Positions 42,297-51,292 of a stretch of 64,000 bases of DNA are shown here, piece after piece. The translations under genes were made by a program, and so were the position numbers. The notes below the pieces were generated by a model. It was not told where the DNA came from and searched no databases. It worked only from the letters and a program-made list of their open reading frames with translations. The stretch's first letter is position 1, and every line of letters starts with the position of its first letter. Origin of the DNA: Virgibacillus ndiopensis (GTDB taxonomy: Bacteria; Bacillota; Bacilli; Bacillales; Amphibacillaceae); assembly GCF_900187325.1 (NCBI RefSeq), contig NZ_FZMZ01000004.1, positions 310,001 through 374,000 of the forward strand, written 5' to 3'.

Positions 42297-42969
42297 TAAA
42301 CTGATACCCCAATCCCCGAAGTGTTTTAATTTCTCCTTCCGAATTCGGCCAATCCTTTAAGGCTTTTCTAATTCGTTTTATTGCAAGGTCTACAGCACGA
42401 TCACTACCGTTATAATCCCATCCCCAAATATGCTCAATTAATTGCTCTCTAGTAAAGGTTTGATTCGGATTTTCTGCTAAAAAGATAAGCACCGACAAGT
42501 CTCGTGGTGTAAGAATGACGTTCTTTCCATCAACTGTTATTTGATGTGCCTTTAAATTTAATTCCAATTGTCCATATCGTTTTATAGGATGTTCATTATC
42601 AACCTGTGACCGTCTTAACACAGCTTTCACACGAGCAACTACTTCATCCGCAACAAATGGTTTAGAAATATAATCATCTGCTCCTTCATTTAAGCCCTCT
42701 AATCGATAGTTCACATCCCCAAGAGCAGTAAGCATAATAACCGGGCAATTGCTCTTCAGCCGAATTTCTTTTAAAATTTCCCAGCCATCCTTATTCGGTA
42801 GCATAACGTCTAACAATACAAGATCAGGATAGCCTGTATGAAATTTTTCCAATGCTTCCTCCCCATCAAAAGCCTGTTCAACCTGATAATTAACCTTCTG
42901 CAAATACGCTTTCAGCACTTGGCTGATTGCATATTCATCTTCTACAACTAAAATCTTGACTGCCATCAT
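42280..42969 (-). CDS. OmpR-family response regulator
   Basis: A 229-residue regulator. The receiver domain has the acidic pocket VVEDE, phospho-Asp in LVLLDVMLPNKDGWEIL and the Lys in ADDYISKPFVADEVVARVKA. The winged-helix DNA-binding domain (about 130-229) ends with REQLIEHIWGWDYNGSDRAV, DLAIKRIRKALKDWP and LRGLGYQF. It is co-transcribed with the kinase. It is the best candidate to bind the three 22-bp TGACA boxes. The start is ambiguous between closely spaced GTG and two ATG codons after AGGTGG/AGGTG. About 70 bp of this gene recur as a decayed copy at 27.7 kb. Confidence 0.94.
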   Translation of the reverse strand: MMAVKILVVEDEYAISQVLKAYLQKVNYQVEQAFDGEEALEKFHTGYPDLVLLDVMLPNKDGWEILKEIRLKSNCPVIMLTALGDVNYRLEGLNEGADDYISKPFVADEVVARVKAVLRRSQVDNEHPIKRYGQLELNLKAHQITVDGKNVILTPRDLSVLIFLAENPNQTFTREQLIEHIWGWDYNGSDRAVDLAIKRIRKALKDWPNSEGEIKTLRGLGYQFSVYKK

Positions 42970-43080
42970 CGACACCTGTCACCACCTGAATTCCGATAAA
43001 TTTTCACGATATTTCTTCTTTCTAACAATAATACACAAACACGGCAACATAAAGCCATCTAATCACCCACCTATAAAGAA

Positions 43081-43111
43081 AACGTGATGACATAAAAATG
43101 GTCATCACGTA
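43081..43111 (-). terminator. Terminator of assT
   Basis: ACGTGATGAC pairs with GTCATCACGT, then TTTTC on the minus strand, seven bases beyond the stop. Confidence 0.85.
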
Positions 43112-43117
43112 TGAATC

Positions 43118-44806
43118 TTATTTACCAATTTCATATTCCCATTTATCATTGTAAAGCGAATATCTTTCAGCGCGATAGCCCCATGCTCCTTCTGGAAAGT
43201 CTGTTACGTAAGCTTCCATTAGCGTGTTCCCAGCTTCATCCACTTCAAAAATACTGCTCTTTAGACCTTCATTCATATGACCAAAGTCAATCAAGCGATT
43301 TCCTGTTTTAGACATATAACGAGCACTTCCTATAATGTTCGTAAAGTATGCTTTGCCGAATTCTTCACCGAAACTCCAAACTTCTTCCACTGTTTTTTCC
43401 ATTTCGTTAATCCGATACTGAACTGCACGGCTAAAGTCCTTTGATTGATCTTCGTCCCCACGGGTTACAACCGTATTATTGTCATACAATAGAATGTCAA
43501 TGGTATTTTCGTTGTTATCTTGATCTGGTAATATGATCGGTGCATGTTGTCCAGCAGAGAACTTAACACCATCATCCGTTGGCATTAACAAATAATTTTG
43601 ATATTCTCCCTGCCATCCTTCTTCGTCTGCCATTATCCATATGATATCCGTTGTTTCATAATCTAATTTCATCACTAAATCCTGGTTTCGGCTAGAAATT
43701 ATGATGCTATCATCTCCTTCATCGTACACAACTGCATTTTGATGAAACCAGTCTATCACTCCATCGTCTCGATTTGTTGAATCATAGTTTTCATAGAATT
43801 CACTTGGTAAAATGTCTTTTAGATCAATGGATTTCACAATTTCTCCTGTTTCACGATCAATTTCAATCATAATATCTTCTATATAATCTCCATCCGTTGC
43901 ACCATTAACTGTCAACAGCAAATTATTATTGGGTAATTCAATTGCATCATGATGTACCATGGTTGATTCTAGTGATCCTCCTTCAGAAATCGTAACGTCA
44001 GCATTTAATTGATACACTTCGTAGTATTTCCCGAGATAATCCATTTCCACTAATTGATTATACGTGCTCCCGTCATTATCTTCTTTTGTCAAATATAAAA
44101 TATGACCATTTTCTAGCTCTTTGAATACATGGCTATTATAACGAGAATTATACCAACGAACATCACCATTGGTATCAAAAGCAAATGCATATTTGGTACT
44201 TGGGACATAAAATGTTAACGTGCTATCATCAAGTTCCATTTCCTCTGTATTAGCTTTTTCTACATTAGTTGTACCAATATAGTCAGGCAATGCTTCAGTT
44301 GTGATATGAAGTGTCTGCTCTGAACGATCACCGCTTTCTGTTTCAACCGTAATCTGTACTCCATTTGTTGTGTCACTAAGTAAGCCGAGAACCGGAATTG
44401 CATGGGTCGTCTTATCATCATTAAATGTATTTGTAATCGCTGTATCATCCGTAGCTCCAGGCACCTTAACAGTTATTTTTGCAGGTTCTTCTGTCTCAAA
44501 TAAAACAAGTGCCGTTAGTGGAGAATTTCCATATGGATCTTGAACAACTAACATATTATCTTCCGTATATGCCCCCTTTTCTAATTTCTTTAAATAAGAT
44601 TGTTCCAGTTCTTCCTGTTTATCAATTTTCTCTTCTAGCATGGTAATTGTAATTCCATGTGTGTCCACTCCTAAATTGTTTGTTATATGTTTAGACTCAT
44701 CCACGATATCTTCCTTACTAGTTTCTGCCATTGTGTTGCTAATCACTAAAGTTGTTAGCAAGATTATGATAGCAACAATAAGCAGAGGTTTCATTTTTTT
44801 CCACAT
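43118..44806 (-). CDS. assT: Exported arylsulfate sulfotransferase (AssT type)
   Basis: A 562-residue secreted or membrane-anchored enzyme that transfers sulfate between phenolic compounds without PAPS. A signal/anchor is at about 6-27 (LLIVAIIILLTTLVISNTMA). An N-terminal beta-sandwich (about 85-175) is followed by a beta-propeller with the active-site segments STMVHHDAIELP, DWFHQNAVVYD, SSRNQDLVMK and SAGQHAPIILPD, holding the His/Asn/Arg residues expected for AssT. The protein has no cysteine at all, whereas the E. coli enzyme needs a disulfide. It is divergent from the VTC operon and preceded by the shared 22-bp box. The donor and acceptor are unknown. AGGAG precedes the ATG. Confidence 0.9.
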   Translation of the reverse strand: MWKKMKPLLIVAIIILLTTLVISNTMAETSKEDIVDESKHITNNLGVDTHGITITMLEEKIDKQEELEQSYLKKLEKGAYTEDNMLVVQDPYGNSPLTALVLFETEEPAKITVKVPGATDDTAITNTFNDDKTTHAIPVLGLLSDTTNGVQITVETESGDRSEQTLHITTEALPDYIGTTNVEKANTEEMELDDSTLTFYVPSTKYAFAFDTNGDVRWYNSRYNSHVFKELENGHILYLTKEDNDGSTYNQLVEMDYLGKYYEVYQLNADVTISEGGSLESTMVHHDAIELPNNNLLLTVNGATDGDYIEDIMIEIDRETGEIVKSIDLKDILPSEFYENYDSTNRDDGVIDWFHQNAVVYDEGDDSIIISSRNQDLVMKLDYETTDIIWIMADEEGWQGEYQNYLLMPTDDGVKFSAGQHAPIILPDQDNNENTIDILLYDNNTVVTRGDEDQSKDFSRAVQYRINEMEKTVEEVWSFGEEFGKAYFTNIIGSARYMSKTGNRLIDFGHMNEGLKSSIFEVDEAGNTLMEAYVTDFPEGAWGYRAERYSLYNDKWEYEIGK

Positions 44807-44851
44807 GTCTTACACTCCTATCTATCTTTCATACTTCCATTTATATAGGAT

Positions 44852-44873
44852 GAATAAGTCAGGAATATGTCAA
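44852..44873 (-). promoter_or_regulatory. Shared 22-bp regulatory box upstream of assT
   Basis: The minus strand reads TTGACATATT then CCTGACTTATTC, with TGAC half-sites 11 bp apart, 46 bp before the assT start. It is the same box as upstream of htrA and the VTC operon. Confidence 0.72.
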
Positions 44874-44954
44874 AATCTAGCGACGGTTACTTAAATTAAA
44901 GAAGATGCAGTGTTTGAAAAAGCCATTTTTCCAGATAACGTATAAAAAAATTGC

Positions 44955-44976
44955 TTGACATTTTCCTGACACATTC
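44955..44976 (+). promoter_or_regulatory. Shared 22-bp regulatory box upstream of the VTC operon
   Basis: The plus strand reads TTGACATTTT then CCTGACACATTC, about 97 bp before the VTC-domain gene and pointing toward it. It is nearly identical to the htrA box. In the same 266-bp gap the assT box points the other way. Confidence 0.75.
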
Positions 44977-45072
44977 GCCTTTTAAACTAGTCAATGTTCA
45001 TAGGGACCAACTATCCTAAAAGAACTTTTTACACATAAGTTTCCACAAAATGATAAAGAAGGAGGGATAAAC

Positions 45073-45774
45073 ATGCCAATTCAAACCTCATTTAATCCAA
45101 ATGGTCGAAATGAGCTGAAGCATGCTGTTTCAGTGGCAGAATATCAAGTATTACGTAGTAAACTTCTGCACTTTATGAAAAGAGATCCAAACGCAGGTTC
45201 AAATGGCCGTTATGTCATACGTTCCACTTATTTTGATAACTTTGATAATAGGATTTTGACCGAAAAGAAAGAAGGCTATCTAAATCGTGATAAATACCGC
45301 GTTCGTACATACGGGAATCATGATTGCATAATTAATCTTGAACGTAAAAGCAAGCGAAACAACTTAACATTTAAAACAAAATGCCACATAACGCACAAGG
45401 AATATGAAGAAATGCGAGTTGGTAACATTCTTTGGATGGAAGAAGACGAACGCGATCTAATCCGTGATTTATTTTCAGAAATGAAATATCGTCAATTAAA
45501 ACCGATTACCGTTGTTGATTATGAACGAGAAGCCTTTATTTACCCTTTTGGGAATGTTCGTGTCACGTTTGATTTGAAGGTAAAATCAAGCTTGCAAAAT
45601 ACAGATATGTTTCATAAACATTTACCAATGGTTGATGTGCTAGAGACGAATCTAGTTATTTTAGAAGTAAAATATGACAAATACCTACCGGATGTGATTA
45701 CCCATTTACTACAGTTTTCAGATACAAGACAAGAGGCGTATTCAAAATATCAATTGAGTCGCATGTATGGATAA
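45073..45774 (+). CDS. VTC-domain (polyphosphate polymerase-like) protein
   Basis: A 233-residue protein consisting of one VTC domain, the catalytic tunnel fold that makes polyphosphate in yeast Vtc4. Conserved basic and acidic tunnel residues are visible: NELKHAVS, YVIRSTYFDN, DKYRVRTYG, INLERKSKRNN, TVVDYEREAF, RVTFDLKVKS and the end LVILEVKYDKYLPDVI. The function in bacteria is not settled; polyphosphate or another phosphate-polymer synthesis is the family-based guess. It starts an operon with a DUF4956 membrane protein and a Cthe_2159-type lipoprotein. A GAAGGAGGG site precedes the ATG. Confidence 0.9.
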   Translation: MPIQTSFNPNGRNELKHAVSVAEYQVLRSKLLHFMKRDPNAGSNGRYVIRSTYFDNFDNRILTEKKEGYLNRDKYRVRTYGNHDCIINLERKSKRNNLTFKTKCHITHKEYEEMRVGNILWMEEDERDLIRDLFSEMKYRQLKPITVVDYEREAFIYPFGNVRVTFDLKVKSSLQNTDMFHKHLPMVDVLETNLVILEVKYDKYLPDVITHLLQFSDTRQEAYSKYQLSRMYG

Positions 45775-45803
45775 ATACATAAAAAATGATAGGAGATTAG
45801 AAT

Positions 45804-46493
45804 ATGGATACAAACACAACAAACTTTTCAGATATTTTTAAATCTAGCTTTTTAGAAACGTCCGGGTCATTCTCTATTGTAGATTCACTGCTTGGACTAG
45901 CGGTAGCATTTTTAATCGGATTGTATATATACGCAATATATAAGAAAACATTTAATGGGGTTATTTACTCCCACTCGTTTAACATTTCATTAATCATTAT
46001 GACAATGACCACATCTTTAGTCATTATGGGAATCAGCCAAAACATAGTGTTATCACTAGGTATGGTTGGCGCGTTATCAATTGTTCGTTTTCGTACACCA
46101 ATTAAAGATCCAATAGATTTAGTTTACTTATTCTGGTCAGTCATTACAGGTATCCTAAGTGGTGCTGGTTTTCTTTTGTTAGCTATCATCGGAGCAATCG
46201 TGATCGGTCTTGTAATTGTTTTATTCGCAAACAAAATAAAGGTGGAAAATCCATACCTATTGGTAATTAAGTTTGATAAAAACCTAGTAGGCAAAGAAAT
46301 TCAACAAATCATCCAAGAAAGAACAAAGAAATTTGCATTAAAATCAAAATCGGTTATCCAAAATCATCAAACGGAAGTAACTTATGAGATTCGCGTAAAA
46401 GAAAATGATTCAAGTATTACATCAGAAATTTCAACTATCAAAGGCGTGCAGTCTGCAGTGATGCTAAGCTACGATGGAAACTTTACAGCGTAA
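45804..46493 (+). CDS. DUF4956 membrane protein
   Basis: A 229-residue protein with about four to five helices in its first 145 residues (about 28-48, 58-80, 85-100, 108-145). The conserved loop LGMVGALSIVRFRTPIKDP lies between helices and is the DUF4956 signature. A cytoplasmic alpha/beta tail (about 150-229) has YLLVIKFDKN and VTYEIRVKE. In many Firmicutes this family is encoded next to VTC-domain proteins, and together they are thought to act as a membrane unit. It lies 30 bp after the VTC gene with a TAGGAGA site. Confidence 0.9.
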   Translation: MDTNTTNFSDIFKSSFLETSGSFSIVDSLLGLAVAFLIGLYIYAIYKKTFNGVIYSHSFNISLIIMTMTTSLVIMGISQNIVLSLGMVGALSIVRFRTPIKDPIDLVYLFWSVITGILSGAGFLLLAIIGAIVIGLVIVLFANKIKVENPYLLVIKFDKNLVGKEIQQIIQERTKKFALKSKSVIQNHQTEVTYEIRVKENDSSITSEISTIKGVQSAVMLSYDGNFTA

Positions 46494-46497
46494 AGAG

Positions 46498-46529
46498 GAA
46501 AGTAGATTTGAATTATCGAATCTACTTTC
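46498..46529 (+). terminator. Hairpin between DUF4956 and Cthe_2159-type genes
   Basis: GAAAGTAGATT pairs exactly with AATCTACTTTC over a 10-nt loop. No long T-run follows, so it may only lower transcription of, or protect the mRNA before, the third gene. Confidence 0.6.
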
Positions 46530-46579
46530 TAAACATATCGTTGTATCAATAAGCATACGTTAAAAAGGATGAATAATAG

Positions 46580-48697
46580 ATGAATAACAGGGTTAATATT
46601 TTTTGCCTTTTATTGTTTAGTGTTGTTTTCATTATTAGTGGTTGTAGTAGCGATACGAAAACAAGTGAATCAGAAACTGATGAGCTTGTACGTAGGCTAG
46701 TTACTTATAACAGTGAAGATAGTTACACTGCTTGGAATGATGAGGACGTCACTTACATTAATTTAAATGAAACAAGCACAACTGCGGATGGAAACGATGG
46801 CGTTATTGTAGATGATAACCAAATAGCCATCCGAACTACAGGAACGTATGTTGTAGAAGGAACATTGGAAGATGGACAAATTCTTGTAGATGCTGAAGAT
46901 GATGGTACCGTTCGAATTGTTTTAAATGGTGCATCGATTCACTCTTCAACGAGTGCACCAATCTATGTGAAACAAGCGAATAAAATGGTGATTTCTCTCG
47001 AAAAAAATACAGAGAATGTGGTTTCTGATGCAACAGAATACGTTTTTGAAGAAGAAGAAACAGATGAGCCAGAAGCTGCTATTTTTAGTAAAGATGATTT
47101 AACGATCAACGGTTCTGGAACATTGACAGTAAACGGAAATTATAATGATGGCATTACAAGTCGAGATGACTTAAAAATTGCTGGAGGTATTATCGAAGTT
47201 ACATCGGTTGATGATGGGATTGTTGGTAGGGACTTATTGGCTATGAAAGGTGCAACGGTATCTGTAACAGCAACTGGTGACGGAGTAAAAGCCTCCAATG
47301 ATGAAGATGAATCGAAAGGAAACATCGTTTTAGAAAGTGGCACTTTGAAAGTCAAGGCGGAAGGTGATGGAGTTCAGGCTGAAAAGACAGTGGCTGCGGC
47401 AGGTGGGAAATACTCCATTGTGTCTGGTGGCGGTAGCCCAGAAACGATTGAGAGTACTGATGAATTAGGTAGAACTGGTAAGGGCCAGTTTAATCCTGGT
47501 GATACTGAAGAAGGAACAGAAGGTATGCCACAAATGCCAAATGGCGACGAACCATCTGCAGGAACAGAAGGTATGCCGCAAATGCCAAATGACGAACCGC
47601 CCGAAGAAACAGAAGATATGCCGCAAATACCAAATGGCAACGAACCGCCTGAAGAAACAGAATCAGAAGATACGATCAGTACAAAAGGTATTAAAGCAGG
47701 TACAGAACTTATTATTGCAGGTGGAACATTTTCAATTGACTCGCTTGATGATGGACTTCATAGTGACCAAAATTTAACTATTTCTGGTGGCAAAATCAAT
47801 ATATCTACTGGTGACGATGCTATTCACGGAGATGAAGATCTAGCGATTAATGGTGGCACAATAGCTATTAAAAAAAGTCTAGAAGGTATTGAAGGTGTTA
47901 ATGTTACGATTGCTGACGGTACGATCCACATCAATGCTGAAGATGATGGTGTCAACGTTAATAGTGGTAGCAGTGACTTCGGAAAACCTGGTATGAATGG
48001 TACCAAAGCTCCTAACGCTAATAAAACAACTGAAGAAACAGCAGACCAAGGTAAATTATTAATCGAAGGCGGCTACTTATACGTTAATGCAAATGGGGAT
48101 GGATTAGATTCAAATACTTCTATAAAAATGACTGATGGGACGGTTATTGTTTATGGTCCAACCTCGTCTGGGAATGGGGCTCTAGATTACGATCAGTCGT
48201 TTCATATCGAAGGCGGTATTTTAGTTGCAGCAGGCAGCAGTGGCATGGCACAGGGAATTTCAGATACTTCGCCTCAGCATGCTGTTATGATGACATTCGC
48301 TGAAATGCAAAAAGCCGGGACTACTGTATATATGGAAGATAGAAATGGTAAACAAGTATTTGCTATCGCTCCTGAAAAATCCTATCAAACCATAATAATA
48401 AGCACACCAGATCTTGCCAATGAACAAACATATACCTTAAATTCAGGCGGTGTGTTGACCGGAAAAAATAAAGACGGATTGTACGAAGCAGCAGAATATG
48501 AGGATGACTCACCATCTGTAGAATTTACATTATCCGATATGATGACATACTTAGATGAATCTGGTGTAACAGAAGCACCGTCAAATAGTATGTTTGGCGG
48601 GCGCGGTCACAACGGCATGGAAGGCGTAGAACGATTTAACACTGATCAAAAAAAGAAAACTGAAGAAGACAAAGTAATCAATAATTATATAAAATAG
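46580..48697 (+). CDS. Cthe_2159-type beta-helix lipoprotein (carbohydrate-binding domain)
   Basis: A 705-residue exported lipoprotein. The signal peptide ends with lipobox ISGC (Cys at about 22). Beta-helix repeats follow (about 70-290 and 370-600) with recurring motifs such as DDLTINGSGTLTVNGNYNDG, DDGLHSDQNLTISGGKINIS and DGVNVNSGS, rich in acidic loops suited to calcium or glycan binding. Between them, about 300-365, lies a Pro/Glu/Met-rich repeat linker (GMPQMPNGDEP, GMPQMPNDEPP, DMPQIPNGNEP). The family binds acidic sugars such as polygalacturonate in the one studied case. A Gly/Met-rich tail ends it. It forms an operon with the VTC and DUF4956 genes. Confidence 0.87.
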   Translation: MNNRVNIFCLLLFSVVFIISGCSSDTKTSESETDELVRRLVTYNSEDSYTAWNDEDVTYINLNETSTTADGNDGVIVDDNQIAIRTTGTYVVEGTLEDGQILVDAEDDGTVRIVLNGASIHSSTSAPIYVKQANKMVISLEKNTENVVSDATEYVFEEEETDEPEAAIFSKDDLTINGSGTLTVNGNYNDGITSRDDLKIAGGIIEVTSVDDGIVGRDLLAMKGATVSVTATGDGVKASNDEDESKGNIVLESGTLKVKAEGDGVQAEKTVAAAGGKYSIVSGGGSPETIESTDELGRTGKGQFNPGDTEEGTEGMPQMPNGDEPSAGTEGMPQMPNDEPPEETEDMPQIPNGNEPPEETESEDTISTKGIKAGTELIIAGGTFSIDSLDDGLHSDQNLTISGGKINISTGDDAIHGDEDLAINGGTIAIKKSLEGIEGVNVTIADGTIHINAEDDGVNVNSGSSDFGKPGMNGTKAPNANKTTEETADQGKLLIEGGYLYVNANGDGLDSNTSIKMTDGTVIVYGPTSSGNGALDYDQSFHIEGGILVAAGSSGMAQGISDTSPQHAVMMTFAEMQKAGTTVYMEDRNGKQVFAIAPEKSYQTIIISTPDLANEQTYTLNSGGVLTGKNKDGLYEAAEYEDDSPSVEFTLSDMMTYLDESGVTEAPSNSMFGGRGHNGMEGVERFNTDQKKKTEEDKVINNYIK

Positions 48698-48725
48698 TAG
48701 TACAAATGAAAGTTTGTACTACTAT
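48694..48725 (+). terminator. Hairpin ending the VTC operon
   Basis: ATAGTAGTACAAA pairs exactly with TTTGTACTACTAT over a 6-nt loop (13-bp arms), overlapping the stop codon. The T-run after it is short. Confidence 0.75.
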
Positions 48726-49069
48726 TCCTTTAATACACGCATCAATCCATACCTTTTTTTGCGCTTCCACTGCCTTGTTTTAGAAATATGATCCTTACCA
48801 AACTCTTATTGGAGGAGTATATATTGAGTAAAGTTTTTAAGGAACACTACTTGTAATGATTAGAATATGCCAAGTTCAAGTTGGTGGCTATTTTCATCAA
48901 GCTTTCACATTCCTATTATATTATCTAATTAAAACTATCAGTGATCTATAAGTTTCAAATGATTGTATTGTTTGTTCAATTGTTTGACCTAATACACTGT
49001 GTAATGAAACACATTGCATCAATTCTTTTACTGTTCCATTACTATTTCCTCTTTTAAACTAACATTGTG
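48726..49069. other. Gene-free gap; palindrome at its right end
   Basis: No gene is supported in this 344-bp gap; only frames under 35 codons occur. A 10-bp perfect palindrome, TTTTAAACTA (49052-49061) with TAGTTTAAAA (49071-49080), overlaps the end of the TauE-like gene and may act as its weak terminator. Confidence 0.5.
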
Positions 49070-49855
49070 CTAGTTTAAAATATCAAACCAAATTTTTACT
49101 GCTGTCCCTGAAATCAATATCCCCAAGATCCATTGGAGGTAATTCGTATTTACCTTCTTCCCTCTAGTTGCACCTAATGGAGATGCGATTAAACTCGCAA
49201 CGATCATGATCGCTGCTGGTATAAATAATACTTGACCTGTCATTATTTTACTCGATGTGGCACCCATAGACGAGATAAATGTAATGGCCAAAGACGAAGC
49301 AATTGTTATTCTCGTTGGTATCTTCAACACAACCAGCATAATAGGAACTAACAGAAACGCACCCCCAGCACCCACAATGCCGGCACCAATTCCAACAATT
49401 AGTGCAAGTAGTGATGCAATCCATTTATTAAAATTAACGGTATCAAATGATGTTTCATCGCCACCTTTTTTAGGCATGAACATCATGATTACGGCAAGTA
49501 AAGCCAATACACCATATATCACATTTACGCCTTCTTCAGACATATAAGAGGAAAATAATCCTCCTGCAAAACTACCGATTAATACACTTATGCCCATGTA
49601 GCCAATAAGGCTTTTATTTAAATATCCTCCTTTTCGATATGCCCAGACTCCACCTATTGTTGCAAATAGCACTTGAATAGCTGTAATACCCGAAACTTCA
49701 TATACACTAAAATTGGCAATTCCTAAGGCAGCAGGGATATATAACAGCATCGGATAATTAATAATTGCCCCGCCAATCCCAACCATGCCAGATATAAATG
49801 ATCCAACAAAACCAATTAAAAAAATAGAAATAATAAAAACAAAACTAATTTCCAT
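49070..49855 (-). CDS. yrkJ: TauE/SafE-family sulfite or sulfur-anion exporter
   Basis: A 261-residue membrane protein with about eight helices. It shows the two-fold family pattern: [20 protein letters not shown] in the first half and [20 protein letters not shown] in the second. Such proteins export sulfite, thiosulfate or related sulfur anions. It ends the yrk-type operon, the position of B. subtilis YrkJ. The start is the ATG at 49855 after AGGGGGAA; an upstream in-frame start lacks support. Export of products of persulfide oxidation is the likely role. Confidence 0.9.
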   Translation of the reverse strand: MEISFVFIISIFLIGFVGSFISGMVGIGGAIINYPMLLYIPAALGIANFSVYEVSGITAIQVLFATIGGVWAYRKGGYLNKSLIGYMGISVLIGSFAGGLFSSYMSEEGVNVIYGVLALLAVIMMFMPKKGGDETSFDTVNFNKWIASLLALIVGIGAGIVGAGGAFLLVPIMLVVLKIPTRITIASSLAITFISSMGATSSKIMTGQVLFIPAAIMIVASLIASPLGATRGKKVNTNYLQWILGILISGTAVKIWFDILN

Positions 49856-49901
49856 ATAATTCCCCCTTAACAAGAGGGGACCCAAAGCAAATGGGCCACC
49901 T

Positions 49902-50129
49902 TTATGCCTTTTTTATCCAAAACTTGAGTACACCGTCTTCTTCCGTATTTTCAAGGATTTCATGACCGCCAGATTTTGCCCATGCAGTAAGGTCATTTTT
50001 AGCCCCTTTATCTGTCGCATGAACCTCCAAAACGTCACCAGAATTAATTTCATTCATTCCTTTTTTCGTTTTAACGATTGGCATTGGACATGCTAATCCC
50101 TTTGCATCTAATACTTTTGTTGCTTCCAT
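49902..50129 (-). CDS. yrkI: TusA-like sulfur carrier
   Basis: A 75-residue TusA/SirA-fold protein. The active Cys is in [18 protein letters not shown] (CPxP motif, Cys14), the site that carries a persulfide. It ends [20 protein letters not shown], close to the TusA domain of the YrkF-like protein in the same operon. It probably relays sulfane sulfur between the rhodanese and oxidase components. AGGAGG precedes the ATG. Confidence 0.93.
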   Translation of the reverse strand: MEATKVLDAKGLACPMPIVKTKKGMNEINSGDVLEVHATDKGAKNDLTAWAKSGGHEILENTEEDGVLKFWIKKA

Positions 50130-50146
50130 TATTTCTCCTCCTCTAA

Positions 50147-51277
50147 TTATCCTTCAACCGCACAACGGTTAGGACCTGTTTCCATTTCTTTTTGTTTATC
50201 TGTATCAGGTGTAATTTTTCCCATATTTGTTTTACGAATATCTTCATATGCATTAGGTTGTGGTGGAAGATTTTCGGTTACCATTTTTCTAAATTCATTT
50301 TCATCTTCTACTTGTAAACCTGAATTTCGCCCGTAAAGATCGCCTAAACGAGCCGATACTTTACCACCCTTACCTAGTTCTTCTGCAAATGAATAATGTG
50401 CAGGTAGCACCATTAAATCTTCAGATAACTCTTTATATCGAGAGTAGAGCGTATTACGAAGGTCTCCTACCCAATCTTCTACTAATCCAGCTAAGTCTGG
50501 GCGACCGATTGACTTAACAAAAAGAATATCGCCGGTCAGTAAATACGTATCATCGACAATAAATGACGTGCTTCCAATAGTGTGCCCCGGCGAATACACA
50601 GGTTGTACTTGTACGGAAGTATTTCCTACGATAATGTCCTTACCATCTTCAAGTGGTGTATAATCAAACGTCACTTCTGTAGCGTCTTTTGGTGGCAAGT
50701 AATACTCTCCCTCAACTTTTTCTGCTAATTTGCGTCCACCAGAAATGTGGTCGGCATGTAAATGGGTGTCAATGACATGTTTGATTTGAGCACCTTGTTC
50801 CTTAGAAAAGTCTTCATAAATGTCAATCATACGGTTGGCATCCACAATTGCGGCTTCTCCGTTTGATACGATAAAGTAGGAAAGGCAACCTTTACCAAGA
50901 CGAACAAACTGATAAAGACTTCCTCCGTCACTCAAATCTCCAATTTTTACAGGTTCTAAGTGTTCACTCCATGCTTTCATGCCACCTTCTAGACTATAAA
51001 CATTGGTATAACCTGCTTCCTCAATGAAATCAGCGATCATTTCCGATGAACCGCCTTTTGCACAAACAACAATAATTTCCTGATCCTTTTGTAATTTGTC
51101 GGCTATTGGATCAATACCATCCAATAAGTTAAAGTAAGGCTCATTAATTACTTCAACTTTTTCACCCTCAATTTTCCAATTATCGAATTCGTCTGTATTT
51201 CGCACATCCAAAATTAGTGTTTCTTCGTGATTAATTACCTTTTTTGCCAACTTTTTCGTTGTAATTGTTTTAGACAT
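50147..51277 (-). CDS. yrkH: Rhodanese-metallo-beta-lactamase fusion (persulfide dioxygenase-like)
   Basis: A 376-residue enzyme. The N-terminal rhodanese domain (about 1-105) has the active-site loop [11 protein letters not shown] with a catalytic Cys. The metallo-beta-lactamase domain (about 120-330) has [31 protein letters not shown] and LPAHYS, the metal ligands of ETHE1-like persulfide dioxygenases. The fusion order (rhodanese first) is as in B. subtilis YrkH and reversed relative to staphylococcal CstB. It should oxidise low-molecular-weight persulfides to sulfite or thiosulfate. The second ATG of an ATG-ATG pair fits the GGAGGG site better. Confidence 0.92.
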   Translation of the reverse strand: MSKTITTKKLAKKVINHEETLILDVRNTDEFDNWKIEGEKVEVINEPYFNLLDGIDPIADKLQKDQEIIVVCAKGGSSEMIADFIEEAGYTNVYSLEGGMKAWSEHLEPVKIGDLSDGGSLYQFVRLGKGCLSYFIVSNGEAAIVDANRMIDIYEDFSKEQGAQIKHVIDTHLHADHISGGRKLAEKVEGEYYLPPKDATEVTFDYTPLEDGKDIIVGNTSVQVQPVYSPGHTIGSTSFIVDDTYLLTGDILFVKSIGRPDLAGLVEDWVGDLRNTLYSRYKELSEDLMVLPAHYSFAEELGKGGKVSARLGDLYGRNSGLQVEDENEFRKMVTENLPPQPNAYEDIRKTNMGKITPDTDKQKEMETGPNRCAVEG

Positions 51278-51292
51278 CATTTCCCTCCTAAA

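Noticed and set aside
47374-47640. Minus-strand frame with GICGIPSVP repeats
   Set aside because: It is the antisense of the Met/Pro/Glu repeat linker in the beta-helix lipoprotein.
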